The position numbers and the translations under genes were made by a program. A model generated the notes under the pieces. It saw only the letters and a program-made list of their open reading frames with translations, was not told the origin of the DNA and did not search any database. A stretch of DNA of 64,000 nucleotides from UMGS363 sp051881815 (lineage in GTDB: Bacteria > Bacillota > Clostridia > Oscillospirales > Ruminococcaceae), in NCBI GenBank assembly GCA_051881815.1, contig JBJEQP010000026.1:12533-76532 (forward strand). The letters are read 5' to 3'. The first letter of the stretch is position 1. Each line of letters starts with the position of its first letter. Below, one piece after another: positions 52,200-61,164 of the stretch.

Positions 52200-53410
52200 C
52201 AAGCCTGACGGCAATACTTTTCGTTGATGTGGAGCATATCGACTATTTCATCGGTTGCCCTTGCCTTGACTTCGTTGAAGGCGTGAGTATATATCCCCAA
52301 AGTCGTTGCAGGCGTCGAGTGCCCAAGTATCTCCGAAACGGTCTTGGCATCTGTTCCCTTTGAGATCATAGCTGACGCAACAAAGTGACGCATTGAGTGA
52401 ATGCCGTAAAAGTCCATACCGTGCTTTTCACACATTTTCTTGAGATAATTGTAAGGAATACCGTTATACATTATCTTAGTGTATGTAGTGTCACAGAAAA
52501 GGAAATCATCATCGGAATGCCTTATACCCATAAACTTCTTCTGATGTATTTCCTGAGCCTTGTACTTTTCAAAAAGGTCTATGACGATCTGAGGAAGCTT
52601 GATAACTCTCATAGAGCTTTCGGTCTTGGTATTGCCCACATACATTTCCTTCTTCTTTCTCGAATAGTTGGCAGCCCTCTTAATTCTGAGGATATGCGTG
52701 TCAACGTCAATGTCACAATACCTGAGTCCGACAATCTCGGAACGCCTTAAACCGCATATAATTGCGATTGTTGCAAAAAGCTGATGCTTTAGCGGAGCTT
52801 CCGAATAGAGCAGATCAACAAATTCTTCTGCCTGTTCGGGTGTATATATCTTCTTTTCCGAATGCAACTCGGGCGGGAGCTTTACATTGGTGCAAGGATT
52901 CTTGGTGAGCATTTCAATTCTTATAGCGTAATCGAAGATGCTCGATACAAATGACAGATAGTGCTTTATCGTCTTGCGAGAGAGTCCCTTTTCGGGATCA
53001 ACCTTGTTTACACCGGGCTTTGTAAGCGAATTGATGAAGCTCTGAACATGGATAGTCTTGATTTTATCCATTCGCATATCGCCGAGTGCTTCGTAAGTCC
53101 TTTCCTTAAAGTCCTCACAGCGTTCACGGGTGGTTGTTGCGTGCTGAATATCTGCATAGTCAACAAACCATCTCTCGGCAAATGTCTTAAAGGTGACATT
53201 GGGAAGAACAGCCAGTGCGTTGACCTGCTGTTCAAACTCAAAGGCAATAGCTTCAGCTGCCTTGTCACGTTTCTTTTCGGTCATTCCCTCAAAGCGAGGA
53301 TCATCAAATCTGATGGTCATACTCGAATAGAGGAATTTCCCGTCTGCGTCCTTACCGTTGAATACTCTGACTCGGTAAGCGTTTTCTCTTTTTGTAATGT
53401 TCACAAACAT
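52199..53410 (-). CDS. int: Tyrosine site-specific integrase
   Basis: 403 residues from the ATG at 53410; AAAGGAG is only two bases from it, so the GTG at 53404, with eight-base spacing, may be the real start. N-terminal arm-binding region, a SAM-like core-binding domain, and the catalytic domain with R222 (CGLRRSEIVGLR), K262, H338-x-x-R341 (HSMRH), H364 (LGHS) and Tyr374 (IYTHAF). Phage/ICE-type. Lies at the left end next to attL, reading toward the tRNA. Confidence 0.93.
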   Translation of the reverse strand: MFVNITKRENAYRVRVFNGKDADGKFLYSSMTIRFDDPRFEGMTEKKRDKAAEAIAFEFEQQVNALAVLPNVTFKTFAERWFVDYADIQHATTTRERCEDFKERTYEALGDMRMDKIKTIHVQSFINSLTKPGVNKVDPEKGLSRKTIKHYLSFVSSIFDYAIRIEMLTKNPCTNVKLPPELHSEKKIYTPEQAEEFVDLLYSEAPLKHQLFATIAIICGLRRSEIVGLRYCDIDVDTHILRIKRAANYSRKKKEMYVGNTKTESSMRVIKLPQIVIDLFEKYKAQEIHQKKFMGIRHSDDDFLFCDTTYTKIMYNGIPYNYLKKMCEKHGMDFYGIHSMRHFVASAMISKGTDAKTVSEILGHSTPATTLGIYTHAFNEVKARATDEIVDMLHINEKYCRQA

Positions 53411-53519
53411 TACTCCTTTCGGGTTGCGAAAGGACAAATAACGTGTGGAATGGAATCTGTCCTTTCTGGGTGGATACCTTCTATATCTCCCTGTCTGTGC
53501 CAGCAGATGGGGAGATTTT

Positions 53520-54479
53520 TTATTTTATATCAGCCCAGAGCATATTCATCTGAATTTCAAAATTGTCTATCCATTCAGAAAATGCTTCGGGCGAGATATC
53601 ACCGTTTCGTACACCGTTACGCTTTTCATAGCTTTCCGATGTAAAATTGGAGAAAATATCATTGCAGATTTGCAGGCTGTCACCCGAAAGCTGCCCTTTC
53701 TCCTTCGCTCGTCTTATTCTCGTGTACCAGCGTTGATACACCTTCATATACTGAGCTTCGTATTCGTCATTGTGCTTTTCCTTGTATCTGTTGAGCTTTT
53801 CGGAATTTCGCTGTTTCCTGCAGGCATCGGAACAAAGCACATCAAAGAGGCTCGACTTTGCAATGAACAGCTTTCCGCAATTCAGACAGTATCTCGGGAA
53901 AAGGCTCTTGCTGTAAAGCAGCCGAATATAGTATTCGACCATTGACACCAAGGAAACGTCCGTAACAGCGTATTCAGCACCGTTCTTCCCCTTGATTATC
54001 ATCATAGGCATATCGTCCTTGACGTATCTGCCCAGCAGATAATCAATAGCCTGGTCTGTGTTCGGATCTCTTGAAGGGGTGAAGCTGATATGACGCTGAT
54101 GATATACAAAGTCCTCATTTATAAGTGCTGTCTGCGTTATCTCCAGATGCTCGCACAGCCACTCAAACTCGTTCTCACCGATACGGTCGGACAAAGCCTT
54201 GTCAATTATTTTTTTCAGATAACCGCACGTTACGTTATCATCGGGAACGGCAACGCTCCTGCCTTTAAGATAGTTGAGCATTTTGCAGTCGGAAGAAAGA
54301 TCAAACAGGAACGAACCTATCTCTCTTTCGGCTTTTTCTACGCTCTTATCTGCAAAAATCCCGCCATTGATATATCTGAATACCTTTTTCGGCTCGCCGT
54401 ATATGACTATTTCTTTCAGATTATCGCAGTCAACGCATATCGCTATGCACATATCCGCAAAAAACTTGTAATCCGCCAT
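53520..54479 (-). CDS. DUF6076-type zinc-finger protein
   Basis: 319 residues, no membrane segment. A zinc-ribbon-like site lies at about 197-222 (CLNCGKLF, then CSDACRKQR), followed by a basic helical stretch; this combination is the DUF6076-type protein found beside integrases of clostridial mobile elements. The N-terminal 190 residues are not recognised. Could bind DNA or RNA. Divergent from the excisionase gene, with a clear promoter at 54545-54573. Confidence 0.65.
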   Translation of the reverse strand: MADYKFFADMCIAICVDCDNLKEIVIYGEPKKVFRYINGGIFADKSVEKAEREIGSFLFDLSSDCKMLNYLKGRSVAVPDDNVTCGYLKKIIDKALSDRIGENEFEWLCEHLEITQTALINEDFVYHQRHISFTPSRDPNTDQAIDYLLGRYVKDDMPMMIIKGKNGAEYAVTDVSLVSMVEYYIRLLYSKSLFPRYCLNCGKLFIAKSSLFDVLCSDACRKQRNSEKLNRYKEKHNDEYEAQYMKVYQRWYTRIRRAKEKGQLSGDSLQICNDIFSNFTSESYEKRNGVRNGDISPEAFSEWIDNFEIQMNMLWADIK

Positions 54480-54544
54480 TAAATCAGCTCCATTTCAAAA
54501 AACGCTTCAAATCTATTTCCGTCTATCTTCTTGGCTCATTTTCG

Positions 54545-54573
54545 ATTATACCAAATTTTTTCGGAAAAGGCAA
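54545..54573 (-). promoter_or_regulatory. Promoter of the DUF6076 gene
   Basis: Minus strand TTGCCT (54568-54573), 17-bp spacer, TATAAT (54545-54550). Confidence 0.7.
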
Positions 54574-54584
54574 TAGCAAAACTG

Positions 54585-54648
54585 TTGCAAAAAACTCACA
54601 CGGTTTTATTCAAATTATACGAAATTATACACATTGCAAAAAACCCAC
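54585..54648. repeat. Direct repeats between divergent promoters
   Basis: TTGCAAAAAACTCAC (54585-54599) and TTGCAAAAAACCCAC (54634-54648) differ by one base and start 49 bp apart; the second abuts the -35 box of the excisionase promoter. A 10-bp tandem AAATTATACG/C lies between. Likely operator sites. Confidence 0.6.
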
Positions 54649-54677
54649 TTGACTTTGAGAACTGACTGCGCTATAAT
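54649..54677 (+). promoter_or_regulatory. Promoter of the xis-repA genes
   Basis: TTGACT (54649-54654), 17-bp spacer, TATAAT (54672-54677). Confidence 0.78.
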
Positions 54678-54753
54678 CAAGATAATTCGATAGATATTTT
54701 TATTTATTGAATGCAAAAAATCAACATTGAACAAATTAAGGAGGAATTGATTT

Positions 54754-54966
54754 ATGACCGAAAACACCAAGCCAGTGACCCTTATGACTATTCACGAAGC
54801 GGCAAAGACAGGCATTATGCCCGAAAACACTCTCAGACGTATGTGCAGGAACAACGAAGTCCCCTGCCTGCACGTTGGAAGCAGGACGTTCATCAACTTT
54901 GATGTGCTTGTTTCCTTCCTCAACGATCCCAACAACTATATTAAGGGGGCGGAGGTGAATGGATAA
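54754..54966 (+). CDS. xis: Excisionase-like helix-turn-helix protein
   Basis: 70 residues. LMTIHEAAKTGIMPENTLRRMCRNNEVPCLHVGSRTFI is the MerR-like winged helix typical of excisionases and of 'helix-turn-helix domain' proteins in clostridial elements (shown here only for position 10-48). AAGGAGG precedes the ATG. It overlaps the ATPase gene by eight bases. Expected job: bend the attachment DNA so that the integrase excises the element, and perhaps bind the direct repeats upstream. Confidence 0.75.
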   Translation: MTENTKPVTLMTIHEAAKTGIMPENTLRRMCRNNEVPCLHVGSRTFINFDVLVSFLNDPNNYIKGAEVNG

Positions 54967-56035
54967 AAAAGAAGAAGCCGTCCTTTTCCCGACTGCTGGC
55001 GCAGCCGAGGGACAGCTTCCGTATAATTATTACGAACTTATTATACCATACGAAGAACCGCAATGCAATACCCCGGACATAAAATTTTTCTCGGAGATCG
55101 AAGCTGCGACCGTGGATTGGCTGTGGTATCCGTACATACCTTTCGGCAAGGTGACTATTATTCAGGGCGATCCGGGCGAGGGCAAGACCACCCTTGCCCT
55201 GAATATTGCCGCTATTCTGAGCAGGGGCGAACGTCTGCCGACAGAATTGGAGTACACATATACTTATGATAGTATCACTTCAATCTACCAAACAGCCGAG
55301 GACGGGCTTGCGGACACTATCAAGCCCAGGCTGACCGCCGCCAATGCCGATTGCAGTCGTATCTGCACGATTATTGAGGGAAACGATACTCTGCATTTCT
55401 GCGACAGTCGGCTTGAAGATACTATCGCTTCTACCGGGGCAAAGCTCTTGATAATGGACCCGATACAAGCATATCTCGGAGCAGATGTTGATATGCACCG
55501 TGCCAATGAGATACGGCCTGTTATGTCACGTCTTGAAGCTATTGCCGAGAAATACGGCTGTGCCGTTGTCCTTATCGGACATATGAACAAAAGCGGAAAG
55601 AAGGCTCAATACAAGGGGCTTGGCTCTATCGACATAACGGCAGCTGCCAGAAGCGTTCTGTTTGTAGGGCGCAGGGACAATGACAAGCGAAAACGCTGTA
55701 TTATCCCTATAAAGTCAAACCTTGCTCCCGAAGGACGGGCTGTACTTTTCAGCGTAGGAGAGCAGCTCACTTGGGAGGGGTTTGACGATATTGACATAAG
55801 CAAGGTCTGTTCCGATATGGGGCATTCCTATGACAAGCCGCCTTCAAAGGTGGAGCAGGCAGAGCTTTTTCTCAAAGAGCTGTTTGACGGAAAAAGAGAA
55901 ATACGAAGCACGGAAGTTGAAAACGCTGCCAGAGAACAGGGCATCAGCAAGCGTGTTCTTGATACGGCAAAGAAAAATCTGCATATTTCGTCCCGAAAAT
56001 CGGGAGAATATTGGTTTTATGTGTTTCCCGATTGA
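54959..56035 (+). CDS. RepA-like AAA ATPase
   Basis: 358 residues. RecA-fold ATPase with Walker A QGDPGEGKTTLAL (about 70-82), Walker B KLLIMDPIQAYLG, and a GHMNKSG sensor, the AAA_25/RepA-helicase pattern of plasmids and integrative elements. A winged-helix-like C-terminus follows (STEVENAAREQGISKRVLD). Probably helps the excised circle replicate. Followed by a stretch of TTGCA repeats that could be its binding site. Confidence 0.85.
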   Translation: MDKKEEAVLFPTAGAAEGQLPYNYYELIIPYEEPQCNTPDIKFFSEIEAATVDWLWYPYIPFGKVTIIQGDPGEGKTTLALNIAAILSRGERLPTELEYTYTYDSITSIYQTAEDGLADTIKPRLTAANADCSRICTIIEGNDTLHFCDSRLEDTIASTGAKLLIMDPIQAYLGADVDMHRANEIRPVMSRLEAIAEKYGCAVVLIGHMNKSGKKAQYKGLGSIDITAAARSVLFVGRRDNDKRKRCIIPIKSNLAPEGRAVLFSVGEQLTWEGFDDIDISKVCSDMGHSYDKPPSKVEQAELFLKELFDGKREIRSTEVENAAREQGISKRVLDTAKKNLHISSRKSGEYWFYVFPD

Positions 56036-56039
56036 CAGA

Positions 56040-56127
56040 CGATTGCATTGTTGCATTCTTGCAATGTTGGCTCAAAACACGCTATATAGCCGATTATCGT
56101 CAAGAATGCAAGAGTGCAAGATTGCAG
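56040..56127. other. TTGCA-repeat region, candidate oriT or replication origin
   Basis: Within 90 bases there are about seven TTGCA/TGCAA units. TTGCATTCTTG (56050-56060) and CAAGAATGCAA (56101-56111) form a separated inverted repeat. It lies between the RepA-like gene and the relaxase gene, where both oriT and iterons are expected. Confidence 0.5.
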
Positions 56128-56145
56128 ACCATACGAAAGGAGTTA

Positions 56146-56303
56146 TACTAATCCTCATTTGTTCGGTAGATAAAGTTGGCAGATAGAATTGCACCAATCA
56201 AGGAAAGCGACCGCAGGCGTGCTGTCGCACGGCAAGGGAGCTTGACGACGAGTGGTGCAATTATAGCTGCCCAATTTATCTACCGGTTAAATGAGGATTA
56301 GTA
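56146..56303. repeat. 158-bp palindromic element, long class (copy 3)
   Basis: TACTAATCCTCATTT and its exact complement at the ends, TA borders. The core GACCGCAGG...CAAGGGAGCTTGACG is shared with copies at 32834 and 51748, but the arms and apical stem (CGTGC/GCACG) differ on both sides in matching fashion. It lies between the ribosome site (AAAGGAG, 56136-56142) and the ATG of the relaxase gene. Confidence 0.85.
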
Positions 56304-56312
56304 TTACAAGTT

Positions 56313-57986
56313 ATGAGTGAAAAGAAGATATCACACGTTCAGGGTAAGGGCTGTTTATCCCACAACAACCGCACATTTATCCCCAAAAACACTAATCCCG
56401 AAAGACGTTGTTATAACAGCTACTTTATACAGGAGAATATCGCCGTCAGCTACGATAAGTTATTCGGAAAGGCTGTTGACGAATACAACAGCAAGCAGAA
56501 GCGGAGCGACAGGAAGATAAAAGGGAGCTATTTTGAGCATCTGTTTCATCACGCACCCTGCAGCACCGTTCTGGAGTCCCCCAACGGACAGAAAAGCTTT
56601 TACGAGGACGTTGTTCAGATAGGCACAAAAGATGATACGGGCTGCGGCTCCGATGACGGAGAAAGAGCGAGATTTGTTTTGATTGATTATATGGAAGATT
56701 TTCAAAGGCGAAATCCGAACTTTTATGTTTTCAATGCGGTTTTGCATATGGACGAGGCTACTCCGCATCTTCATATTGATTACATTCCCATCGGGCATTA
56801 CGACAGGGGGCTTTCCGTTCAGAACGGACTTGCCCAGGCTCTGTTTGAAATGGGATATGGCAAGGGCAAGGACGCTATTAACAGATGGCGTAAAGCGGAA
56901 CGTGAGGAGCTTCGCAAGATTTGCGAAATTCGTGGGCTGCACATTGCCGATGAAGATAAAGGGCGTGGATTCAGTTATAGCTGTGAAGAGTACAAGGAAT
57001 ACAAGGAAACTATTAACGGCTATGAAAAGAAGGTTTCCGAGCTTGAAATAAAAGTAAGAGAGCTGTCTGCGGACATAGAAACCAAATCCTCGGAAGTGAG
57101 CGACCTTAACGATAAGAAAACCGTATTGCAGAACGAGGTGGATTCCCTCACGGCAGGGAAAGAGCTAGCGGAAATTTCTGAAATAAAAACTGTGAAAATG
57201 CCGCTGCACAAGCTTATGATAGATGAATCGGAAATATCGGGAATTGAAAATCTGAAAAAATCAGTTTCAGCCAAAGCAGAGGAGCTGTCCGCCAGAGAAA
57301 AGAATCTTGATATTCGTGAGGAAAGGCTCAGTGAAAGTCAAGAGCTGCTTGTTATCCGTGAAAGCAGGATTGCTGAAAAGGAACAGGAGCTTGACGAGCT
57401 TCAGAAGGAAATTGCCGAACACGAGGAATATGCAAAGCACAACAGCTACAAAGCGTTCGTAAAGGATTCGGAGATCGATCCGCTTTTCCAAAGAGCAAAG
57501 AAAACCTTGGAAGAAGCTGAAAAGATGAAATATGAGCAGGAACATATGACGGAGCTTCTTCAGAAATACAAGTCAAGCAACGAGCATCTTATGGCAGACC
57601 TTGCACAGAGTCGGAGAACGGAAAAGGAGATCAGAACGGAGTTTTCTTATCAGAAGAAGCAGGCTGCAAAGGAAATAGAAAAGCTGCGTGCCGAAAGTGA
57701 AGAAAGCTCGGAGGAATACAGGAAGGAAATCTCCGAACTTTCCGAAAAGCTTGAAAGTGCAAATGCTCTGAACAGCAGTTTATCGGAAACGAACAAGACC
57801 CTGTCGGGAGAAAATGAGAAACTCACAAAAAATAACAAATGGCTGAATGGTCTGATCGACACGCTGTATGAGATTGGGCGTTTCATCTGCAGCAAGCTGA
57901 AAATTGATTTCGACAGGATCGTTGACAAATGCCTTGACGGTTATTCGCTTAATTACATTTTCGGGAATAACGGTCGGGAGAGATAA
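56313..57986 (+). CDS. mobV: MobV-family relaxase
   Basis: 557 residues. The N-terminal relaxase domain has the Mob/Pre opening (SHVQGKGCLSHNNR), and the metal site H145-x-D-E-x-x-P-H-x-H (HMDEATPHLHID). From about 230 to 520 it is a long coiled coil. It nicks oriT and pilots the strand during mobilization by a helper. Unusually no ribosome site lies within 15 bases of the ATG: a 158-bp repeat separates the start codon from an AAAGGAG. Confidence 0.93.
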   Translation: MSEKKISHVQGKGCLSHNNRTFIPKNTNPERRCYNSYFIQENIAVSYDKLFGKAVDEYNSKQKRSDRKIKGSYFEHLFHHAPCSTVLESPNGQKSFYEDVVQIGTKDDTGCGSDDGERARFVLIDYMEDFQRRNPNFYVFNAVLHMDEATPHLHIDYIPIGHYDRGLSVQNGLAQALFEMGYGKGKDAINRWRKAEREELRKICEIRGLHIADEDKGRGFSYSCEEYKEYKETINGYEKKVSELEIKVRELSADIETKSSEVSDLNDKKTVLQNEVDSLTAGKELAEISEIKTVKMPLHKLMIDESEISGIENLKKSVSAKAEELSAREKNLDIREERLSESQELLVIRESRIAEKEQELDELQKEIAEHEEYAKHNSYKAFVKDSEIDPLFQRAKKTLEEAEKMKYEQEHMTELLQKYKSSNEHLMADLAQSRRTEKEIRTEFSYQKKQAAKEIEKLRAESEESSEEYRKEISELSEKLESANALNSSLSETNKTLSGENEKLTKNNKWLNGLIDTLYEIGRFICSKLKIDFDRIVDKCLDGYSLNYIFGNNGRER

Positions 57987-58017
57987 TCCGACAAAATATC
58001 CTATCCCTATATTATGG

Positions 58018-58054
58018 AAAAATCCGTATCACGCACGATACGGATTTTTTTCTT
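58018..58054 (+). terminator. Intrinsic terminator of mobV
   Basis: Perfect 13-bp stem (58018-58030 with 58037-58049) ending in seven T residues. Confidence 0.92.
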
Positions 58055-58089
58055 TTTCCGTTAACAGGGAGTGCAGAGGGAACGGCTGC

Positions 58090-58217
58090 TCGCTGTCCGC
58101 AGACAGCGAAATCCCCCTCGGAGAGCCCCGTGTACTTTTGATGAGGTCTTGTGCCTTGTCAAAAGTACTAAGGGGTTAGCTTTGACGGAATCAAAGCTAA
58201 GTGAGCGGCTTCGCCGC
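58090..58217. repeat. Cluster of four hairpins
   Basis: Four inverted repeats in 128 bp: CGCTGT/ACAGCG (58091-58108), GTACTTTTGA/TCAAAAGTAC (58132-58168), TTAGCTTTGA/TCAAAGCTAA (58176-58200) and GCGGC/GCCGC (58205-58217). No gene. It parts the mobilization genes from the cargo and could be a recombination or single-strand site. Confidence 0.6.
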
Positions 58218-58227
58218 ATCATACTGT

Positions 58228-58554
58228 TCATTTAGCATTGCTATTTTTATCATCATCTCCGCTTCCGTTCATTACATAATTTGCTGCAAGCAAAACTAAT
58301 GGAAATACTAATAACAATATCATAGGAATAGGACTTATGCCATCAGAATCTGTAGAATTCCAATATTCCAACGACTTATATATTGAAAAATATCCATATA
58401 AGCCTAAAGCAGCAATAGCACCCAATATGCTCAACAGACGAGATAACGGATTTTCACCTAATATCAATTTGATAATTCGAATAACAAAACCCATTACTAA
58501 CCCTGTGTTATATACTATTAATAAGAATTGACAGATTAATAATAAAGCCACCAT
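58228..58554 (-). CDS. Small membrane protein of unknown function
   Basis: 108 residues with three hydrophobic segments (about 2-28, 40-58, 74-94) and a charged, Asp/Lys/Asn-rich tail outside or inside the membrane. No family recognised. It is 28 bases downstream of the large membrane protein gene in the same direction, so the two are probably made together under the XRE-controlled promoter. Confidence 0.6.
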   Translation of the reverse strand: MVALLLICQFLLIVYNTGLVMGFVIRIIKLILGENPLSRLLSILGAIAALGLYGYFSIYKSLEYWNSTDSDGISPIPMILLLVFPLVLLAANYVMNGSGDDDKNSNAK

Positions 58555-58582
58555 ATCCTGCTCCTATATTCTGAGATCAGAC

Positions 58583-61087
58583 TTATTTACTTACTGAAAT
58601 ATTACAATCGATATAATGATTTCTAGATGATGTCGTTTTAATCTTAATACTATATCCACCGTATTTTATAGTAAATAATTCTGAACTATCCGCTATCGTC
58701 CAGTTGTTTTTATCTGAAAGTGCTGTGTCAAAATCAGATAGATCATCAATGCTTGTAAAAAGCTTTATAAGACCTGTTATAACATTTCGTGCATCTGATT
58801 GCCGCGCTGAATCATTGAACATATTAGTTATTTCAGCCTCAAAAGTATCATCTTCTGCATTATAAGATAACGATAAATTACAGCTTGTACCAGAAACGAA
58901 TTTTTCTCTATATATTTGCACAACGCTTCCCGAATAGTTTACTGTCATATTACTAAATGAAGCTTCGTGATTAGTTACGGATGGAGTTGTATCCCACGCA
59001 TAATATAATTTGTCTATTATCTTCAAAAGCACCTTACTATCATTATAGTTACCACATAACAATAGTTTTTCTTTTGCGGTAGCGTAAGCATCTTTTACTT
59101 CCTGAGTAAATGAATACTGTGAAAATGTTTTCAACATTTTGTCAACTGCCTTTGAAGCATCGGAATAATAATATGGAAGCAGCTTTTCATCTGAATCTTT
59201 GTATCCCTTACATTTCGATAAATATGTTTGCGCAGCACTCAAATTGTTCTGATCTAGCTGCCACACACCATATTGGTAATAGCATTCAAGAATTTTTGTG
59301 TTTGAGTCAGAATATGCTCCTGCCAGCAAATATTCTTCCGAAGCTGACAGGTAATCCTTGTTCTTTAGAAGCGTTTCTGCTTTTTCATAATGATAACGCT
59401 GTATTCTTGTTGATGAATCCTTGTAATCCCCAGCATTTAAAAAGTATCCTGTTGCTTCTGTTGGATAGCCATTATTCAGTAATTCTTCACCATAAAGATA
59501 GTTTGCTTCCTTATACTTATCCTCAGAATCCAAATAATCAAGGTTATGTTCAAAACAATCTATTGCTTTAAGATACTGTTTGTTCTTAAGATATACACAG
59601 CCTTCGTCGTAATAGTAGCTTTGTGAATCGGTATTGTTTGACATATTTGTTTCGCTGTCAATTATTATCTCAGACTGTTCTGAATCGCCAAACAAATCTG
59701 TTGTTTCCTCAATTAATTCCCCTGAAGGATCAAGAGTCCATGCACCAATATATTTATCACCATCATAAATGTCATATATCCCATGCTGCGGTATAGTCTT
59801 ACTTGTAATTCTTCCATTATTTTCGATCAAACGATAATACATTTTTGTTTGACATTCTGTATTCCATCCATTGTATGGATCAAATTCGCCACAGCCGTAA
59901 ACAATGCTCAAATACTTTGTTTCGCTGTCGTTAAGCCATCCTACAGTATAAGAATACAATCCATCACTGCGATATTCATTCAAATGTAAATCGTCATTAA
60001 AAAAAGTCTGAGTAATATATGCATGCGAATCCGTCTTTAAATATACGCATCCACGAACATCTTTAATATTATTGATTCTATATTCAATTTTAAGATCATC
60101 AATATCATTTTTCAGTGGCTTGACGGATAGAATTTCAATATTTGGTTTATCTTCAGGATTGATTTCCGATATTTCTTGACTTTCGGTTTCTGATTTCTCA
60201 GTTCCTATGTCAGGATTATTTTCGTTATATCCTGTAAGTAATGGCAAATCTGTCAATTTATTATGTAATTCAAATGTTACATTTGCAGCATAAGCGTATA
60301 GTGCACCCTCATCTGCCTGAGAATATCTTTCGTTAGTCTCAAGATTTTGTACCAAATTTCTTATCTGATCCACATATTTGCAATATTTTTCATTATAATC
60401 ATTCCAGTTGATATCTTCTCTTTCAGTACTTGGGATATTAGGAAAATGATAATTATCGATAAGATCTTTAAGTTGAAATAACCAATATTTTTCTGAATAA
60501 TCATCATTACTGTCAACAGATAAATTATAATTCTGAAAATCATGTTTCAGACTGCATGAGTACATACAATGACTAATAAAGAACTCTCTTTCTTCATTTG
60601 TACAATTTTCACTTATATCAAATATGTAATGCGATCCAATATCGAAAAGCTCCAAGGATTTATCAAAGTCATTTTCATCAATTTTGTTGTCTTTTGCTCC
60701 TTGTCCTATACTATATATCATTAAGTCATTGTTTTTCATGAAAGAATCCAATGAAGTGGTTTCTACATATTTGGTGTTCTCTTCAATCAAAGGATATTTA
60801 ATAGAGGCAAACCATTCAAAAGTATCCCTATAACCCATATCGTTATCTGAATCGACTGCTAAAATATAGTAGGCGTCAAAGTTCTTGCTCTTGTAAAACC
60901 TTTCCGCAGCACGGTCGCTTTTAAAATATCTAACTATCAAATCAATACTTAATGATCCCATTTTATTATTAACTGTAACTCCAACGCAACTGGAATCGAA
61001 AATCAAATTCGTAAAAAATACTATGTACAACAGGATGATTGCTGCAATAACAGTAAATCCCCCAACAAACATCTTCCTTTTATTCAT
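58583..61087 (-). CDS. Large membrane-anchored protein with tandem helical repeats
   Basis: 834 residues from the ATG at 61087, which has GGGGGA seven bases upstream. One N-terminal membrane segment (about 7-29); the rest is outside. The first 300 residues are not recognised. Residues 489-643 contain four or so TPR-like units of about 36 residues with the recurring A-x-x-x-F/Y-L..G.YKDS ending seen in Firmicutes proteins. A 190-residue C-terminal domain follows. AT-rich. Made from a perfect promoter overlapped by two palindromic operators next to the XRE gene. Function unknown. Confidence 0.65.
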   Translation of the reverse strand: MNKRKMFVGGFTVIAAIILLYIVFFTNLIFDSSCVGVTVNNKMGSLSIDLIVRYFKSDRAAERFYKSKNFDAYYILAVDSDNDMGYRDTFEWFASIKYPLIEENTKYVETTSLDSFMKNNDLMIYSIGQGAKDNKIDENDFDKSLELFDIGSHYIFDISENCTNEEREFFISHCMYSCSLKHDFQNYNLSVDSNDDYSEKYWLFQLKDLIDNYHFPNIPSTEREDINWNDYNEKYCKYVDQIRNLVQNLETNERYSQADEGALYAYAANVTFELHNKLTDLPLLTGYNENNPDIGTEKSETESQEISEINPEDKPNIEILSVKPLKNDIDDLKIEYRINNIKDVRGCVYLKTDSHAYITQTFFNDDLHLNEYRSDGLYSYTVGWLNDSETKYLSIVYGCGEFDPYNGWNTECQTKMYYRLIENNGRITSKTIPQHGIYDIYDGDKYIGAWTLDPSGELIEETTDLFGDSEQSEIIIDSETNMSNNTDSQSYYYDEGCVYLKNKQYLKAIDCFEHNLDYLDSEDKYKEANYLYGEELLNNGYPTEATGYFLNAGDYKDSSTRIQRYHYEKAETLLKNKDYLSASEEYLLAGAYSDSNTKILECYYQYGVWQLDQNNLSAAQTYLSKCKGYKDSDEKLLPYYYSDASKAVDKMLKTFSQYSFTQEVKDAYATAKEKLLLCGNYNDSKVLLKIIDKLYYAWDTTPSVTNHEASFSNMTVNYSGSVVQIYREKFVSGTSCNLSLSYNAEDDTFEAEITNMFNDSARQSDARNVITGLIKLFTSIDDLSDFDTALSDKNNWTIADSSELFTIKYGGYSIKIKTTSSRNHYIDCNISVSK

Positions 61088-61164
61088 ATAGAAATCCCCC
61101 ATCAATTATTTTTTGAATAAAATACATACTAATGCTATAAATGCCCTACTAACCACTACATTTT

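Noticed and set aside
53480..53526. Terminator of the DUF6076 gene upstream of the integrase
   Set aside because: A hairpin exists, but its T run lies on the plus strand where no gene ends; it does not fit the minus-strand genes.
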